A DNA stretch of 37,433 bases, taken from the NCBI RefSeq assembly GCF_005889725.1, contig NZ_VCKX01000108.1, forward strand, positions 1 to 37,433, written 5' to 3'. Below are positions 24,775 through 32,378 of this stretch, one piece after another. A program made the position numbers and the translations under genes. The notes beneath the pieces were generated by a model. The model saw only the letters and a program-made list of their open reading frames with translations. It made no database searches and had not been told where the DNA came from. The stretch's first letter is position 1. The number at the start of each line of letters is the position of its first letter. This DNA comes from Nonomuraea zeae. GTDB taxonomy: Bacteria; Actinomycetota; Actinomycetes; Streptosporangiales; Streptosporangiaceae.

Positions 24775-25986
24775 CTACAGCCAGGTGCGCAGGTCGTCGA
24801 TGTCGAGCAGGGGCAGGCCCCAGCGCAGCGCGGCGATCTCCAGATCGGCGGCGGTGGCCATGGTGCCGTCCTGGTTCATGATCTCGCAGCACACCCCGAC
24901 CGGAGGCAGCCCCGCCGCCTCGCACATCGCGACGGTGGCCTCGGTGTGGCCCCGGCGCTCGGCCAGGCGGCCGGGCCTGGCGGCGATCGGGATGACGTGG
25001 CCGGGCGCGGTGAAGTCGCCCGGCCGCGCGTCCGGGTGAGCCAGGCGGCGGACCGTGGCGGCCCGCTCCGCCGCGCTGACGCCCGTGCCGGTGCCCGCCG
25101 CCAGGTCCACCGGGGTGTGGAAGGCGGTGCCGTGGCGGTCGCCCGCGCCGTGCAGCGCCTCGATCTCCAGCCGCTCCAGCACCTCGGGCGCGCAGGGCAC
25201 GCACGGGTAGCCGTAGGCCTGGGTGAGCAGGAAGACGAAGTCCTCGGGGCGCAGCCGGGAGCCGGCGAAGATGACGTCCCCCTCGGCCTCGCGGTCGGGG
25301 TCCCAGATCAGCACCGCGCCGCCGGCCGCGATCTGCGCGATCACCTTCTGCACCCCCTGGGCCCCGCTGACGTGGCCGGCCCAGGGGAGCGCGGCGACGA
25401 GGTCGCGCACGACGGCGCCCGCGCCGGCCGGCGAGCGCCTGGTGATCCGCGTGACCAGGTCGGACTCCAGGTTGACGCGGTCGCCGACGGCCAGGTCGCC
25501 GATCGTGGTGGAGCTCAGGGTGAGCGGGATCAGCGCCACGGAGAACCTGTCGCGGGCCACCTCGGCGACGGTGACGCTGACGCCGTTGACCGCGATCTGC
25601 CCCTTCGGCACCACGAGCCGGACGTATCGGTCCGGGATCTTGATCCAGACCCGCCGGGCGGGGTGCTCGTCGTCGACCCGGACGACCTTGCCCACGGCGT
25701 CCACGTCGCCCTGGACCAGGTGGCCGGAGAGCGCGTCGCCGACCGCGAGCGGGGTCTCGACGTTGACCGGCGTGCCGGGCTCGATCCGGTCGAACGTCGT
25801 GCGGCGCCTGGTCTCGGGCGACAGGTCCGCCGCCACGACCCCGTCCTCGCCGGCCGGGCGTACGGCCAGGGCGACGCCGTTGACGCAGATCGTCGGGTGC
25901 CGGCCGGCCTTGGCGGCCCGGATGAGAACGCGCCGGTCGTCGGCGTGCTCGATCACGCCGATCTCGTCGATGTGTCCCGTGAACAT
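24775..25986 (-). CDS. Fusion of degenerate riboflavin-synthase-like domain with DHBP synthase (RibB)
   Basis: A 403-residue two-part protein. Residues 1-~185 are a riboflavin synthase/lumazine-protein fold with two lobes (MFTGHIDEIG, SGHLVQGDVD, then GQIAVNGVSVTV). Residues ~190-403 are 3,4-dihydroxy-2-butanone 4-phosphate synthase (DPDREAEGDVIFA, GTGTGVSAAERAATVR, PGHVIPIAARPG, RRGHTEATVAM, CEIMNQDGTMA), which makes a riboflavin precursor from ribulose 5-phosphate. In lobe 1 the residues matching E. coli RibE Cys48 and His102 are Ala39 and Asp94, so synthase activity is doubtful and flavin or lumazine binding more likely. ATG 25986 has GAGAGGTGG 7 nt upstream. The leader resembles an FMN riboswitch. 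Confidence 0.88.
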   Translation of the reverse strand: MFTGHIDEIGVIEHADDRRVLIRAAKAGRHPTICVNGVALAVRPAGEDGVVAADLSPETRRRTTFDRIEPGTPVNVETPLAVGDALSGHLVQGDVDAVGKVVRVDDEHPARRVWIKIPDRYVRLVVPKGQIAVNGVSVTVAEVARDRFSVALIPLTLSSTTIGDLAVGDRVNLESDLVTRITRRSPAGAGAVVRDLVAALPWAGHVSGAQGVQKVIAQIAAGGAVLIWDPDREAEGDVIFAGSRLRPEDFVFLLTQAYGYPCVPCAPEVLERLEIEALHGAGDRHGTAFHTPVDLAAGTGTGVSAAERAATVRRLAHPDARPGDFTAPGHVIPIAARPGRLAERRGHTEATVAMCEAAGLPPVGVCCEIMNQDGTMATAADLEIAALRWGLPLLDIDDLRTWL

Positions 25987-25993
25987 GATGCGA

Positions 25994-26042
25994 CCACCTC
26001 TCAGCAACATGACTGTCAGGGGCCGGGCGGCCCGAGAGGTGG
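25994..26042 (-). promoter_or_regulatory. Hairpin that can hide the ribosome site of the riboflavin fusion gene
   Basis: On the minus strand CCACCTCTC (26042-26034) is perfectly complementary to GAGAGGTGG (26002-25994), which is the Shine-Dalgarno site 7 nt before ATG 25986. The 5' arm is the last part of the riboswitch-like domain, so aptamer folding and ribosome access compete or are linked. Confidence 0.65.
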
Positions 26043-26145
26043 CGGGGTGTCACCGCGTGGCCCCGGAGTCGCACCGGATCGTCCCGCCCGCACGGCGGGA
26101 CCGGCGGGCTGTCACCGCCGCACCCTGGAATCGCACCAGTACTTC
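26034..26145 (-). promoter_or_regulatory. FMN-riboswitch-like (RFN) leader, divergent
   Basis: On the minus strand two RFN-like lobes follow each other. Lobe 1 (26139-26102): a CTGG..CCAG stem around TGCGATT, then GGCGGTGACAGCCCGCC. Lobe 2 (26076-26034): a CCGG..CCGG stem around TGCGACT, then GCGGTGACACCCCGC. Between them is a perfect 8-bp variable stem (GTCCCGCC/GGCGGGAC, 26101-26081). This is the order and the key text (GGCGGTGACAG-CCGC) of FMN riboswitches, upstream of a riboflavin gene. The usual closing helix P1 is not recognisable, so it is divergent or degenerate. Confidence 0.65.
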
Positions 26146-26189
26146 AATTTAACAGGACGGCAAGGGACGGCAAAGCCCCCGGTCCGGCG

Positions 26190-26225
26190 GCATGCGTTGA
26201 CAGCCTAACCAACCAAGCGCATGCT
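26190..26225 (+). promoter_or_regulatory. Promoter and inverted repeat upstream of the KstD-like gene
   Basis: A consensus -35 TTGACA (26197-26202), 17 nt, then a weak -10 CATGCT (26220-26225). GCATGCG (26190-26196) and CGCATGC (26218-26224) flank the spacer as a perfect 7-bp inverted repeat, placing a possible operator exactly over the promoter. Confidence 0.45.
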
Positions 26226-26277
26226 TCGTGTCGCGAGGAGCGCCGGGCTCCCGCCGACTCGGAGGAAGGATCGATCG

Positions 26278-28038
26278 ATGGGACCTGCCGAGGTCATTCC
26301 AGCGCGCCCAGCCGCCGCGGGCCCGAGCCGCCGTTCCCTGCTCCTCGCGGGCGGGATCATCGTGACCGGCGCGGCGCTGGGCCAGGACCCCGCGTACGCC
26401 GACGCCGACTACGACGTCGTGGTCGTCGGCTCGGGGGCCGCGGGCATGACCGCCGCCCTGACCGCGGCCAAGCGCGGCCTGCGCACGGTGGTGCTGGAGA
26501 AGGCGCCGACGTTCGGCGGCTCGGCCGCCCGGTCCGGGGCGGGGATCTGGATCCCGTGCAACGAGGTGATCCTCGCCGCCGGCGTGCCCGACACCCCGGC
26601 CAAGGCCGCCGCGTACCTCTCGCGGGTCGTCGGCGACACGGTGCCCGCCGCGCGGCAGCAGGCGTTCCTGGCCGCGGGCCCGGCGATGATCTCGTTCGTG
26701 CTGCGCAACAGCCCGCTGCGCTTCCGCTTCATGGAGGGCTACTCGGACTACTATCCGGAGCTCCCCGGCGGGATGCCGAACGGGCGCTCCATCGAGCCCG
26801 ACCAGTTCGACGGGAACCTGCTCGGCGCGGAGCTGGCCCGGCTCAACGGCCCGTACATCCCCACCCCGGCCGGCATGGTGGTCTTCAGCGCCGACTACAA
26901 GTGGCTGACGCTCAGCGCGGTCAACCCGAAGGGGCTGGAGGTCAGCGCCGCCTGCCTGCTGCGCGGCACGGAGGCCGCGCTGCGCGGGGAGAAGCCGCTC
27001 ACCATGGGGCAGTCCCTGGCCGCCGGGCTGCGCGCGGGGCTGCTCGCGGCCGGCGTGCCGGTGTGGCTGAACACCCCGCTGCTGGACCTGCACGTCGAGT
27101 CGGGCCGGGTAACCGGCGTGGTCACCTCGGCGGGGCTGGTCAGGGCCAGGCGCGGGGTGATCGTGGGCTCGGGCGGGTTCGAGCACAGCGCGGCCATGCG
27201 CGCGGAGTTCCAGCGCCAGCCCATCGGGACGAGCTGGACCGTCGGCGCGAAGGAGAACACCGGCGACGGCATCGAGGCCGGCGAGCGGGCCGGGGCCGCG
27301 CTGGACCTGATGGACGACGCCTGGTGGGGGCCGTCGATCCCGCTGCCGGGACAGCCGTACTTCTGCCTGGCCGAGCGGACCCTGCCCGGCTGCGTCCTGG
27401 TCAACGGCAACGGCGTGCGCTTCGTCAACGAGGGGGCGCCCTACAGCGACGTGGTCCACGTCATGTACGACCGCAACACCCCGGCCGCGCCGCACATCCC
27501 GGCGTGGCTGATCGTGGACCAGAACTACCGCAACCGGTACCTGTTCAAGGACGTCGCCCCGCTGCTGCCGCTGCCCGCCTCCTGGTACGACAGCGGCGCC
27601 GTGCACCGTGCCCCGACGATCGAGCAGCTGGCCGGGAAGATCGGGGTGCCCGCGGCGGCCCTGCGCGCCACGATCACCCGCTTCAACGGGTTCGCGCTGA
27701 CCGGCAGGGACGCCGACTTCCACCGGGGGGACAGCGCCTACGACCGCTACTACGCAGACCCGTACGTCAAGCCCAACCCGTGCCTGGCGCCGCTCTGGCT
27801 GCCGCCCTTCTACGCCTTCAAGATCGTCCCAGGCGACCTGGGCACCAAGGGCGGCATGCGTACCGACGCCCGCGCCCGGGTGCTGCGGGCGGACGGCTCC
27901 GTCATCCCCGGCCTGTACGCGGCGGGCAACGCCAGCGGCGCCGTCATGGGCCACAGCTACGCGGGCTCCGGCTCGACCATCGGCCCGGCCATGACCTTCG
28001 GGTACGTGGCCGCCAACGATCTCGCCGACGGCGCCTGA
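26278..28038 (+). CDS. FAD-dependent oxidoreductase, 3-ketosteroid-dehydrogenase (KstD)-like, Tat-exported
   Basis: A 586-residue flavoprotein. The N-terminus has a twin-arginine type signal (PSRRSLLLAGGIIVTGAALG, Arg18-Arg19). The FAD Rossmann motif follows (DVVVVGSGAAGMTAAL.., EKAPTFGGSAARSG). The C-terminal block GLYAAGNASGAVMGHSYAGSGSTIGPAMTFGY is characteristic of 3-ketosteroid-delta1-dehydrogenases and related succinate-dehydrogenase/fumarate-reductase-like flavoproteins. An exported form is unusual for KstD, so the substrate may not be a steroid. ATG 26278 is preceded by GGAGGAAGGA. It is divergent from the riboflavin fusion gene, which is notable for an FAD enzyme. The MFS carrier gene follows 94 nt later. 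Confidence 0.82.
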   Translation: MGPAEVIPARPAAAGPSRRSLLLAGGIIVTGAALGQDPAYADADYDVVVVGSGAAGMTAALTAAKRGLRTVVLEKAPTFGGSAARSGAGIWIPCNEVILAAGVPDTPAKAAAYLSRVVGDTVPAARQQAFLAAGPAMISFVLRNSPLRFRFMEGYSDYYPELPGGMPNGRSIEPDQFDGNLLGAELARLNGPYIPTPAGMVVFSADYKWLTLSAVNPKGLEVSAACLLRGTEAALRGEKPLTMGQSLAAGLRAGLLAAGVPVWLNTPLLDLHVESGRVTGVVTSAGLVRARRGVIVGSGGFEHSAAMRAEFQRQPIGTSWTVGAKENTGDGIEAGERAGAALDLMDDAWWGPSIPLPGQPYFCLAERTLPGCVLVNGNGVRFVNEGAPYSDVVHVMYDRNTPAAPHIPAWLIVDQNYRNRYLFKDVAPLLPLPASWYDSGAVHRAPTIEQLAGKIGVPAAALRATITRFNGFALTGRDADFHRGDSAYDRYYADPYVKPNPCLAPLWLPPFYAFKIVPGDLGTKGGMRTDARARVLRADGSVIPGLYAAGNASGAVMGHSYAGSGSTIGPAMTFGYVAANDLADGA

Positions 28039-28106
28039 CGCTCTCCTTCCATTCGTCGACAAGATTTGACCGCTCACCGTAAACCGATGAAAGGTTTGCA
28101 ATACTG

Positions 28107-28117
28107 CATACCGTATG
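28107..28117 (+). promoter_or_regulatory. CATAC-C-GTATG palindrome before the oxalate/formate-type carrier
   Basis: An 11-bp palindrome with a single central base, 15 nt before the GTG start. Such GTATAC/CATAC sites are often bound by GntR-family regulators. Its position suggests repression. Confidence 0.4.
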
Positions 28118-28132
28118 TGGTACCCGTGATCC

Positions 28133-29518
28133 GTGGCAGACAGCACGAAGCTCGCGAGTTCCACAGGTTTCCTCAGCCGTTCCCGTACCGTGGCGCCCTC
28201 CACGTGGAGCCGGTGGCTGGTGCCACCGGCGGCGCTCTCCGTGCACCTGGCGATCGGCCAGGCGTACGCGTGGAGCGTCTTCAAACCCCCGCTGGAGTCC
28301 TCGCTCCAGCTGTCCGGCACCCAGAGCGCACTCCCGTTCCAGCTCGGCATCGTCATGCTCGGCCTGTCGGCGGCCTTCGGCGGCACGCTGGTGGAGCGCA
28401 ACGGGCCGCGCTGGGCCATGTTCGTGTCGATGGCCTGCTTCTCCTCCGGGTTCCTGCTGTCCGCGCTGGGGGTGGCCACCCGGCAGTACTGGCTGGTCGT
28501 GCTCGGCTACGGGTTCGTGGGCGGGATCGGGCTCGGCATCGGCTACATCTCGCCGGTGTCCACCCTGATCAAGTGGTTCCCCGACCGGCCGGGTATGGCG
28601 ACCGGCATCGCGATCATGGGGTTCGGCGGCGGTGCGCTCATCGCCTCGCCGTGGTCGGCGCAGATGCTGAGCTCGTTCGGCACGAGCACGACCGGGATCG
28701 CGACGACGTTCCTCGTGCACGGCGTGGTCTACGCGCTCTTCATGTCCATGGGAGTGCTGCTGGTGCGGGTCCCGCCGGACGGCTGGCGGCCCCGCGGCTG
28801 GCAGCCGCCGCAGATCGCGGCCCGCGCGCTGATCACCACGGCCGACGTCTCGGCCCGCAACGCGATCCGCACCCCGCAGTTCTACTGCCTGTGGATCGTG
28901 CTGTGCTGCAACGTCACGGCCGGCATCGGGATCCTGGAGAAGGCCGCCCCGATGATCACCGACTTCTTCTCCGGCACCGCGACGCCCGTCGCCGTCGGGG
29001 CCGCGGCGGGCTTCGTCGCGCTCCTGTCGCTGGCGAACATGGCCGGGCGCTTCGTCTGGTCCTCCACCTCGGACGTCATCGGGCGCAAGAACATGTACCG
29101 CGTCTACCTGGGCGCCGGCGCGCTGCTCTACCTCGTGATCGCGCTGGCCGGAGCCTCGTCGCGGCCGCTGTTCATCGTGTGCGCGCTGGGGATCCTGTCC
29201 TTCTACGGCGGCGGCTTCGCGACGGTCCCCGCGTACCTGAAGGATCTTTTCGGGACGTACCAGGTGGGTGCGATCCACGGGCGGCTGCTCACCGCGTGGT
29301 CCACCGCCGGCGTGCTCGGCCCGCTGATCGTCAACGCGATCGCCGACGCGCAGAAGGCCGCGGGGCGGTCCGGGCCCGCCCTCTACACCACGTCGCTCTA
29401 CATCATGATCGGGCTGCTCGCGGTGGGCTTCCTGGCCAACGAGCTGATCCGGCCGGTGCACGACCGGCACCACGAGCGGCCCGTGCCGCCGGTGGCGGAG
29501 AAGGGACAGGTGCGATGA
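28133..29518 (+). CDS. OFA family MFS transporter (oxalate/formate antiporter-like)
   Basis: A 461-residue carrier with about 12 membrane helices. OFA-family marks: LAIGQAYAWSVFKPPLE at helix 1, GGIGLGIGYISPVSTLIKWFPDRPGMATGIAIMGFGGGALI at helices 4-5, and the SDVIGRKNMYRVYL loop. Family members exchange small carboxylates such as oxalate, formate or other monocarboxylates. GTG 28133 has no clear ribosome site, so a short or leaderless message is possible. Its stop overlaps the 51-residue small-subunit gene by ATGA, so the two form one transport unit. Confidence 0.88.
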   Translation: MADSTKLASSTGFLSRSRTVAPSTWSRWLVPPAALSVHLAIGQAYAWSVFKPPLESSLQLSGTQSALPFQLGIVMLGLSAAFGGTLVERNGPRWAMFVSMACFSSGFLLSALGVATRQYWLVVLGYGFVGGIGLGIGYISPVSTLIKWFPDRPGMATGIAIMGFGGGALIASPWSAQMLSSFGTSTTGIATTFLVHGVVYALFMSMGVLLVRVPPDGWRPRGWQPPQIAARALITTADVSARNAIRTPQFYCLWIVLCCNVTAGIGILEKAAPMITDFFSGTATPVAVGAAAGFVALLSLANMAGRFVWSSTSDVIGRKNMYRVYLGAGALLYLVIALAGASSRPLFIVCALGILSFYGGGFATVPAYLKDLFGTYQVGAIHGRLLTAWSTAGVLGPLIVNAIADAQKAAGRSGPALYTTSLYIMIGLLAVGFLANELIRPVHDRHHERPVPPVAEKGQVR

Positions 29519-29670
29519 CCTCCACCACGGACACGGACACGGGTCAGGGCGCGGCCGGGGAGCGGCCGCGGACCGGGCTGATGGTGCTGGCGTGGGCCTG
29601 GGTCGGGCTCCCCTTCGCGTACGGCGTCTACGAGCTGCTGCTCAAGCTCACCCAGCTGTTCGCGGGCTGA
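29515..29670 (+). CDS. MFS transporter small subunit (51 aa)
   Basis: A 51-residue single-span membrane protein. Residues 1-~20 are polar (MTSTTDTDTGQGAAGERPR), then comes one helix (GLMVLAWAWVGLPFAYGVYELLLKLTQLF). Short proteins of this LAWxWVGxPxxxGVYxxLLK pattern are known as small subunits beside OFA-type carriers. ATG 29515 overlaps the carrier stop by 4 nt, so synthesis is coupled. The contribution to transport is not established. Confidence 0.82.
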   Translation: MTSTTDTDTGQGAAGERPRTGLMVLAWAWVGLPFAYGVYELLLKLTQLFAG

Positions 29671-29744
29671 CCGGCCTTCCACCGGCCGGGCCCGGATCGC
29701 GTCCGCCACGGGCTATGGTGGGCCGGACAGGGAGGGGAGGGACC

Positions 29745-30089
29745 GTGCGGACAAGGCTGCCTGCCGCGCTGCTCTTCCTGCTGTCCTGGCTCCTGCCCGT
29801 CACCGGCCACGCCCAGCTCGTCCAGCCGGCCGCCACGGCCCAGGTCGCCACCTGGTCGGCGGGGCAGCCGCCGGAGGCGCGGCAGCTCCCGTACCAGCCC
29901 GCCACCGCACGCGTGTGGGCCGGGCAGCACGGTGCGGCGGGCGCGGGCGGGGCCGCGCTGCTCGCGGCCGGTCCGCCGCGCTTCGAGCACACGTGGGCCG
30001 CCGTCGTCGCCCCCGCGGGCACGCACGCCCCCGGCGACCGCCGGCCGGCGGCGACACCCGCGCGGGCGCCTCCCTCCACAGGGTTCTGA
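29745..30089 (+). CDS. Secreted RAPP-type translation-arrest peptide, regulatory leader of secDF (ApcA-like)
   Basis: A 114-residue protein with a clear Sec signal peptide (LPAALLFLLSWLLPVTGHAQ), no recognisable folded domain and a Pro/Ala-rich tail ending PARAPPSTGF. RAPP (residues 107-110) is the stalling motif of the ApcA/ApdA/ApdP class of arrest peptides, which are exported, stall the ribosome near their C-terminus and lie upstream of Sec-pathway genes. Here secDF starts 38 nt after the stop. A ribosome halted on the RAPP codons (30063-30074) would cover the 5' arm of a hairpin that otherwise hides the secDF ribosome site. GTG 29745 follows GGAGGGGAGG. Signal peptide, motif and hairpin are seen; stalling is inferred. 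Confidence 0.8.
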   Translation: MRTRLPAALLFLLSWLLPVTGHAQLVQPAATAQVATWSAGQPPEARQLPYQPATARVWAGQHGAAGAGGAALLAAGPPRFEHTWAAVVAPAGTHAPGDRRPAATPARAPPSTGF

Positions 30090-30122
30090 GATCCCTTTTC
30101 CGCACATCTGAGCCTGTGGAGG
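30073..30122 (+). promoter_or_regulatory. Inverted repeat masking the secDF Shine-Dalgarno site
   Basis: CCTCCACAGG (30073-30082, in the last codons of the RAPP peptide gene) is perfectly complementary to CCTGTGGAGG (30113-30122), which contains the GGAGG ribosome site 4 nt before the secDF ATG. The 30-nt loop holds the peptide stop codon. The 5' arm begins in the second Pro codon of RAPP and should lie inside the footprint of a ribosome stalled there. Confidence 0.8.
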
Positions 30123-30126
30123 CTTC

Positions 30127-32370
30127 ATGTCCCGTGCGCCGGTTTGGCGTGCGGTGACGGCGCTCGCCGTCATCGCGATCTCCATCACCCTGGCCCTCGT
30201 CACCGCGCCGCGGCTGGGCCTGGACTTAAGAGGTGGCACCCAGCTCGTCTTCGAGACGAGGGACTCGGCCACCGTCAAGGCCGACTCGGCCGCCACCGAC
30301 CGCGCGCTGAACGTGCTCCGCCAGCGGGCGGACGCGCTCGGCGTGGTCGATCCCACCCTGGTCCGCTCGGGCGAGCGGCGGATCATCGTCGAGCTGCCTG
30401 GCGTGCTCGACCCGCGGCAGGCGGCCGACGTCATCGGCCGGACCGCGCAGCTCGCGTTCCACCCGGTGCTCGGCGCGGCCGAGGCCGGCGACAAGACGGC
30501 GGTGCCCGACGAGAACGGCGGGCTGCTGAAGCTCGGTCCCGTGGCCATCAGCGGCGACGGGATCAGCGACGCGACCGAGCAGAGCGACCCCCAGCGCGGG
30601 CCCGGCTGGTGGGTGAACATCGGCTTCCGCCAGGCCGACGCCTGGCAGCGGCTGACCGGCACGGCGGCCTGCGCTCCCGACGGCGACCCGAAGCGCAGGA
30701 TCGCCATCGTGCTCGACAAGGAGGTCATCTCCTCGCCGCCGCTCGACCCCTCGGTCCCCTGCGGGAGCGGCATCCCGGGCGCGAGCGGCGACATCACCGG
30801 GTCGTTCACGTACGAGGAGGCCCGCGACCTGGCCGTGCTGATCAAGGGCGGCGCGCTGCCTGTCCCGCTCGACCTCGTCGAGCAGCGGACGGTCGGCCCG
30901 ACGCTCGGCGCGGCGGCCATCGACGCCAGCGCCAAGGCGGCGCTGGCCGGGCTGGCGCTGACGGCCGTGTTCATCGTCGCCGTCTACCGCCTGTCCGGCC
31001 TGCTGTCGGTGATCGCCCTGCTGTGTTACGGCGTCATCTCCTACGCGGCGCTGGTGGCGATGGGGGCGACGTTCACCCTGCCGGGGCTGGCCGGGTTCGT
31101 GCTGGCGATCGGCATGGCCATCGACGCCAACGTGCTGGTCTTCGAACGGGCCAGAGAGGAGTACGTCCAGGCGCCGGGGCGCGGGCTGAAGGCGGCGCTC
31201 GGCCGCGGGTTCAGCAACGCGTGGAGCGCGATCGCCGACTCCAACGTCACCACCCTGATCGCCGCCGGCCTGCTGTTCTGGCTGGCCTCCGGCCCCGTCA
31301 AGGGCTTCGGCGTGACCCTGGCGATCGGCGTGCTGGCCTCGCTGGTCTCGGCCATGCTCATCACCCGCGTGCTCTCCGAGACCGTCATCGGCAAGGTCGG
31401 CCCGCGCGTGTCCGGCCTCGGCTCGGCCGGGACCGTACGCACCTGGCTGACCCGCAGGAACCCGCAGCTCATGCGGGCTCGCAAGCTGTGGCTGGCGGTC
31501 GCGGGCGGGCTCGTGGCGGTGGCCTGCGCCGGGCTGCTCGCGCACGGGCTGAACTTCGGCGTCGAGTTCACCGGCGGGCGGCTCGTGGAGTTCGCCACGA
31601 GCCGGCCGATCCCGGCCGACGCCGCCGGTCAGGCGGTCACCCGCGCCGGGTTCCCCACGGCCGTGGTGCAGTCGACCGGCGACGGCGTCACCGTGCGCGC
31701 CGCGCGGCTCGGGCTCGACGAGGTGGCCAGGATCGAGCAGGCGCTCGAACAGCAGGGCGGCGAGGTGACCAAGCGGCGCGAGGAGTTCGTCGGCCCCAGC
31801 CTGGGCGAGGAGCTGCGCCGCAACGCCCTGATCGCGCTCGGCGTGGCCGTGGCGATGCAGCTGGTCTACCTGGCGGTCCGGTTCCGGTGGACGTTCGGCG
31901 CGGCGGCGGTGCTGGCGCTGGTGGTGGACGTGATGGTGGTGATGGGAGTGTTCGCGTGGCTGGGCAAGCCGGTGGACGGCATCTTCCTGGCCGCCATGTT
32001 GACCATCGTCGGGTACTCGGTCAACGACAAGGTCGTGGTGTTCGACCGGGTGCGCGAGCTGTGGGCGGCCCGCCGTACCGAGCCGTTCGCCGCGGCGGTG
32101 AACGGCGCGATCCTGCAGACCATGCCGCGCACCGTCAACACGGGTCTGGGGGCGCTGTTCATCCTGGCCGCGCTGACGGCCTTCGGCGGCGACTCGCTGC
32201 GCGACTTCGCGACGGCGCTGGTGATCGGGATCGTGACGGGGACGCTGTCGTCGGCGTTCGTGGCCGGGCCCGCGGCGATCGGCCTGGCCCGGCTGGACCG
32301 GCAGCCGCCACCCGAGCCGGCCAAGCGGCGCGCCCGCCGGGCCCGCGAGGGGTCGGGGGCCGTGATCTGA
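30127..32370 (+). CDS. secDF: Protein translocase subunit SecDF (fused SecD-SecF)
   Basis: A 747-residue fused export motor that uses proton flow to pull preproteins from SecYEG. The SecD half opens RLGLDLRGGTQLVFE, has a compact P1 region, and carries the proton-path aspartate in AIGMAIDANVLVFERARE near residue 330. The SecF half starts at LNFGVEFTGGRLVEFA and has YSVNDKVVVFDRVRE. Six helices per half are expected. Actinobacteria usually encode separate secD and secF beside yajC; those are not here, so this is probably a second, conditionally used copy. ATG 30127 has GGAGG 4 nt upstream, buried in the inverted repeat, which fits control by the RAPP peptide upstream. Confidence 0.95.
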   Translation: MSRAPVWRAVTALAVIAISITLALVTAPRLGLDLRGGTQLVFETRDSATVKADSAATDRALNVLRQRADALGVVDPTLVRSGERRIIVELPGVLDPRQAADVIGRTAQLAFHPVLGAAEAGDKTAVPDENGGLLKLGPVAISGDGISDATEQSDPQRGPGWWVNIGFRQADAWQRLTGTAACAPDGDPKRRIAIVLDKEVISSPPLDPSVPCGSGIPGASGDITGSFTYEEARDLAVLIKGGALPVPLDLVEQRTVGPTLGAAAIDASAKAALAGLALTAVFIVAVYRLSGLLSVIALLCYGVISYAALVAMGATFTLPGLAGFVLAIGMAIDANVLVFERAREEYVQAPGRGLKAALGRGFSNAWSAIADSNVTTLIAAGLLFWLASGPVKGFGVTLAIGVLASLVSAMLITRVLSETVIGKVGPRVSGLGSAGTVRTWLTRRNPQLMRARKLWLAVAGGLVAVACAGLLAHGLNFGVEFTGGRLVEFATSRPIPADAAGQAVTRAGFPTAVVQSTGDGVTVRAARLGLDEVARIEQALEQQGGEVTKRREEFVGPSLGEELRRNALIALGVAVAMQLVYLAVRFRWTFGAAAVLALVVDVMVVMGVFAWLGKPVDGIFLAAMLTIVGYSVNDKVVVFDRVRELWAARRTEPFAAAVNGAILQTMPRTVNTGLGALFILAALTAFGGDSLRDFATALVIGIVTGTLSSAFVAGPAAIGLARLDRQPPPEPAKRRARRAREGSGAVI

Positions 32371-32378
32371 GCGGGCGA

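Noticed and set aside
26020..26150. Cobalamin riboswitch as an alternative for the riboflavin gene leader
   Set aside because: The CCGGTGCGACTCCGG-like text also occurs in B12 leaders, but there is no B12 box, and two RFN-type lobes with a variable stem plus a riboflavin gene fit FMN better.
26149..28479. A 776-codon minus-strand frame opposite the KstD-like and carrier genes
   Set aside because: Low-complexity shadow that spans two well-supported plus-strand genes and their promoter regions.
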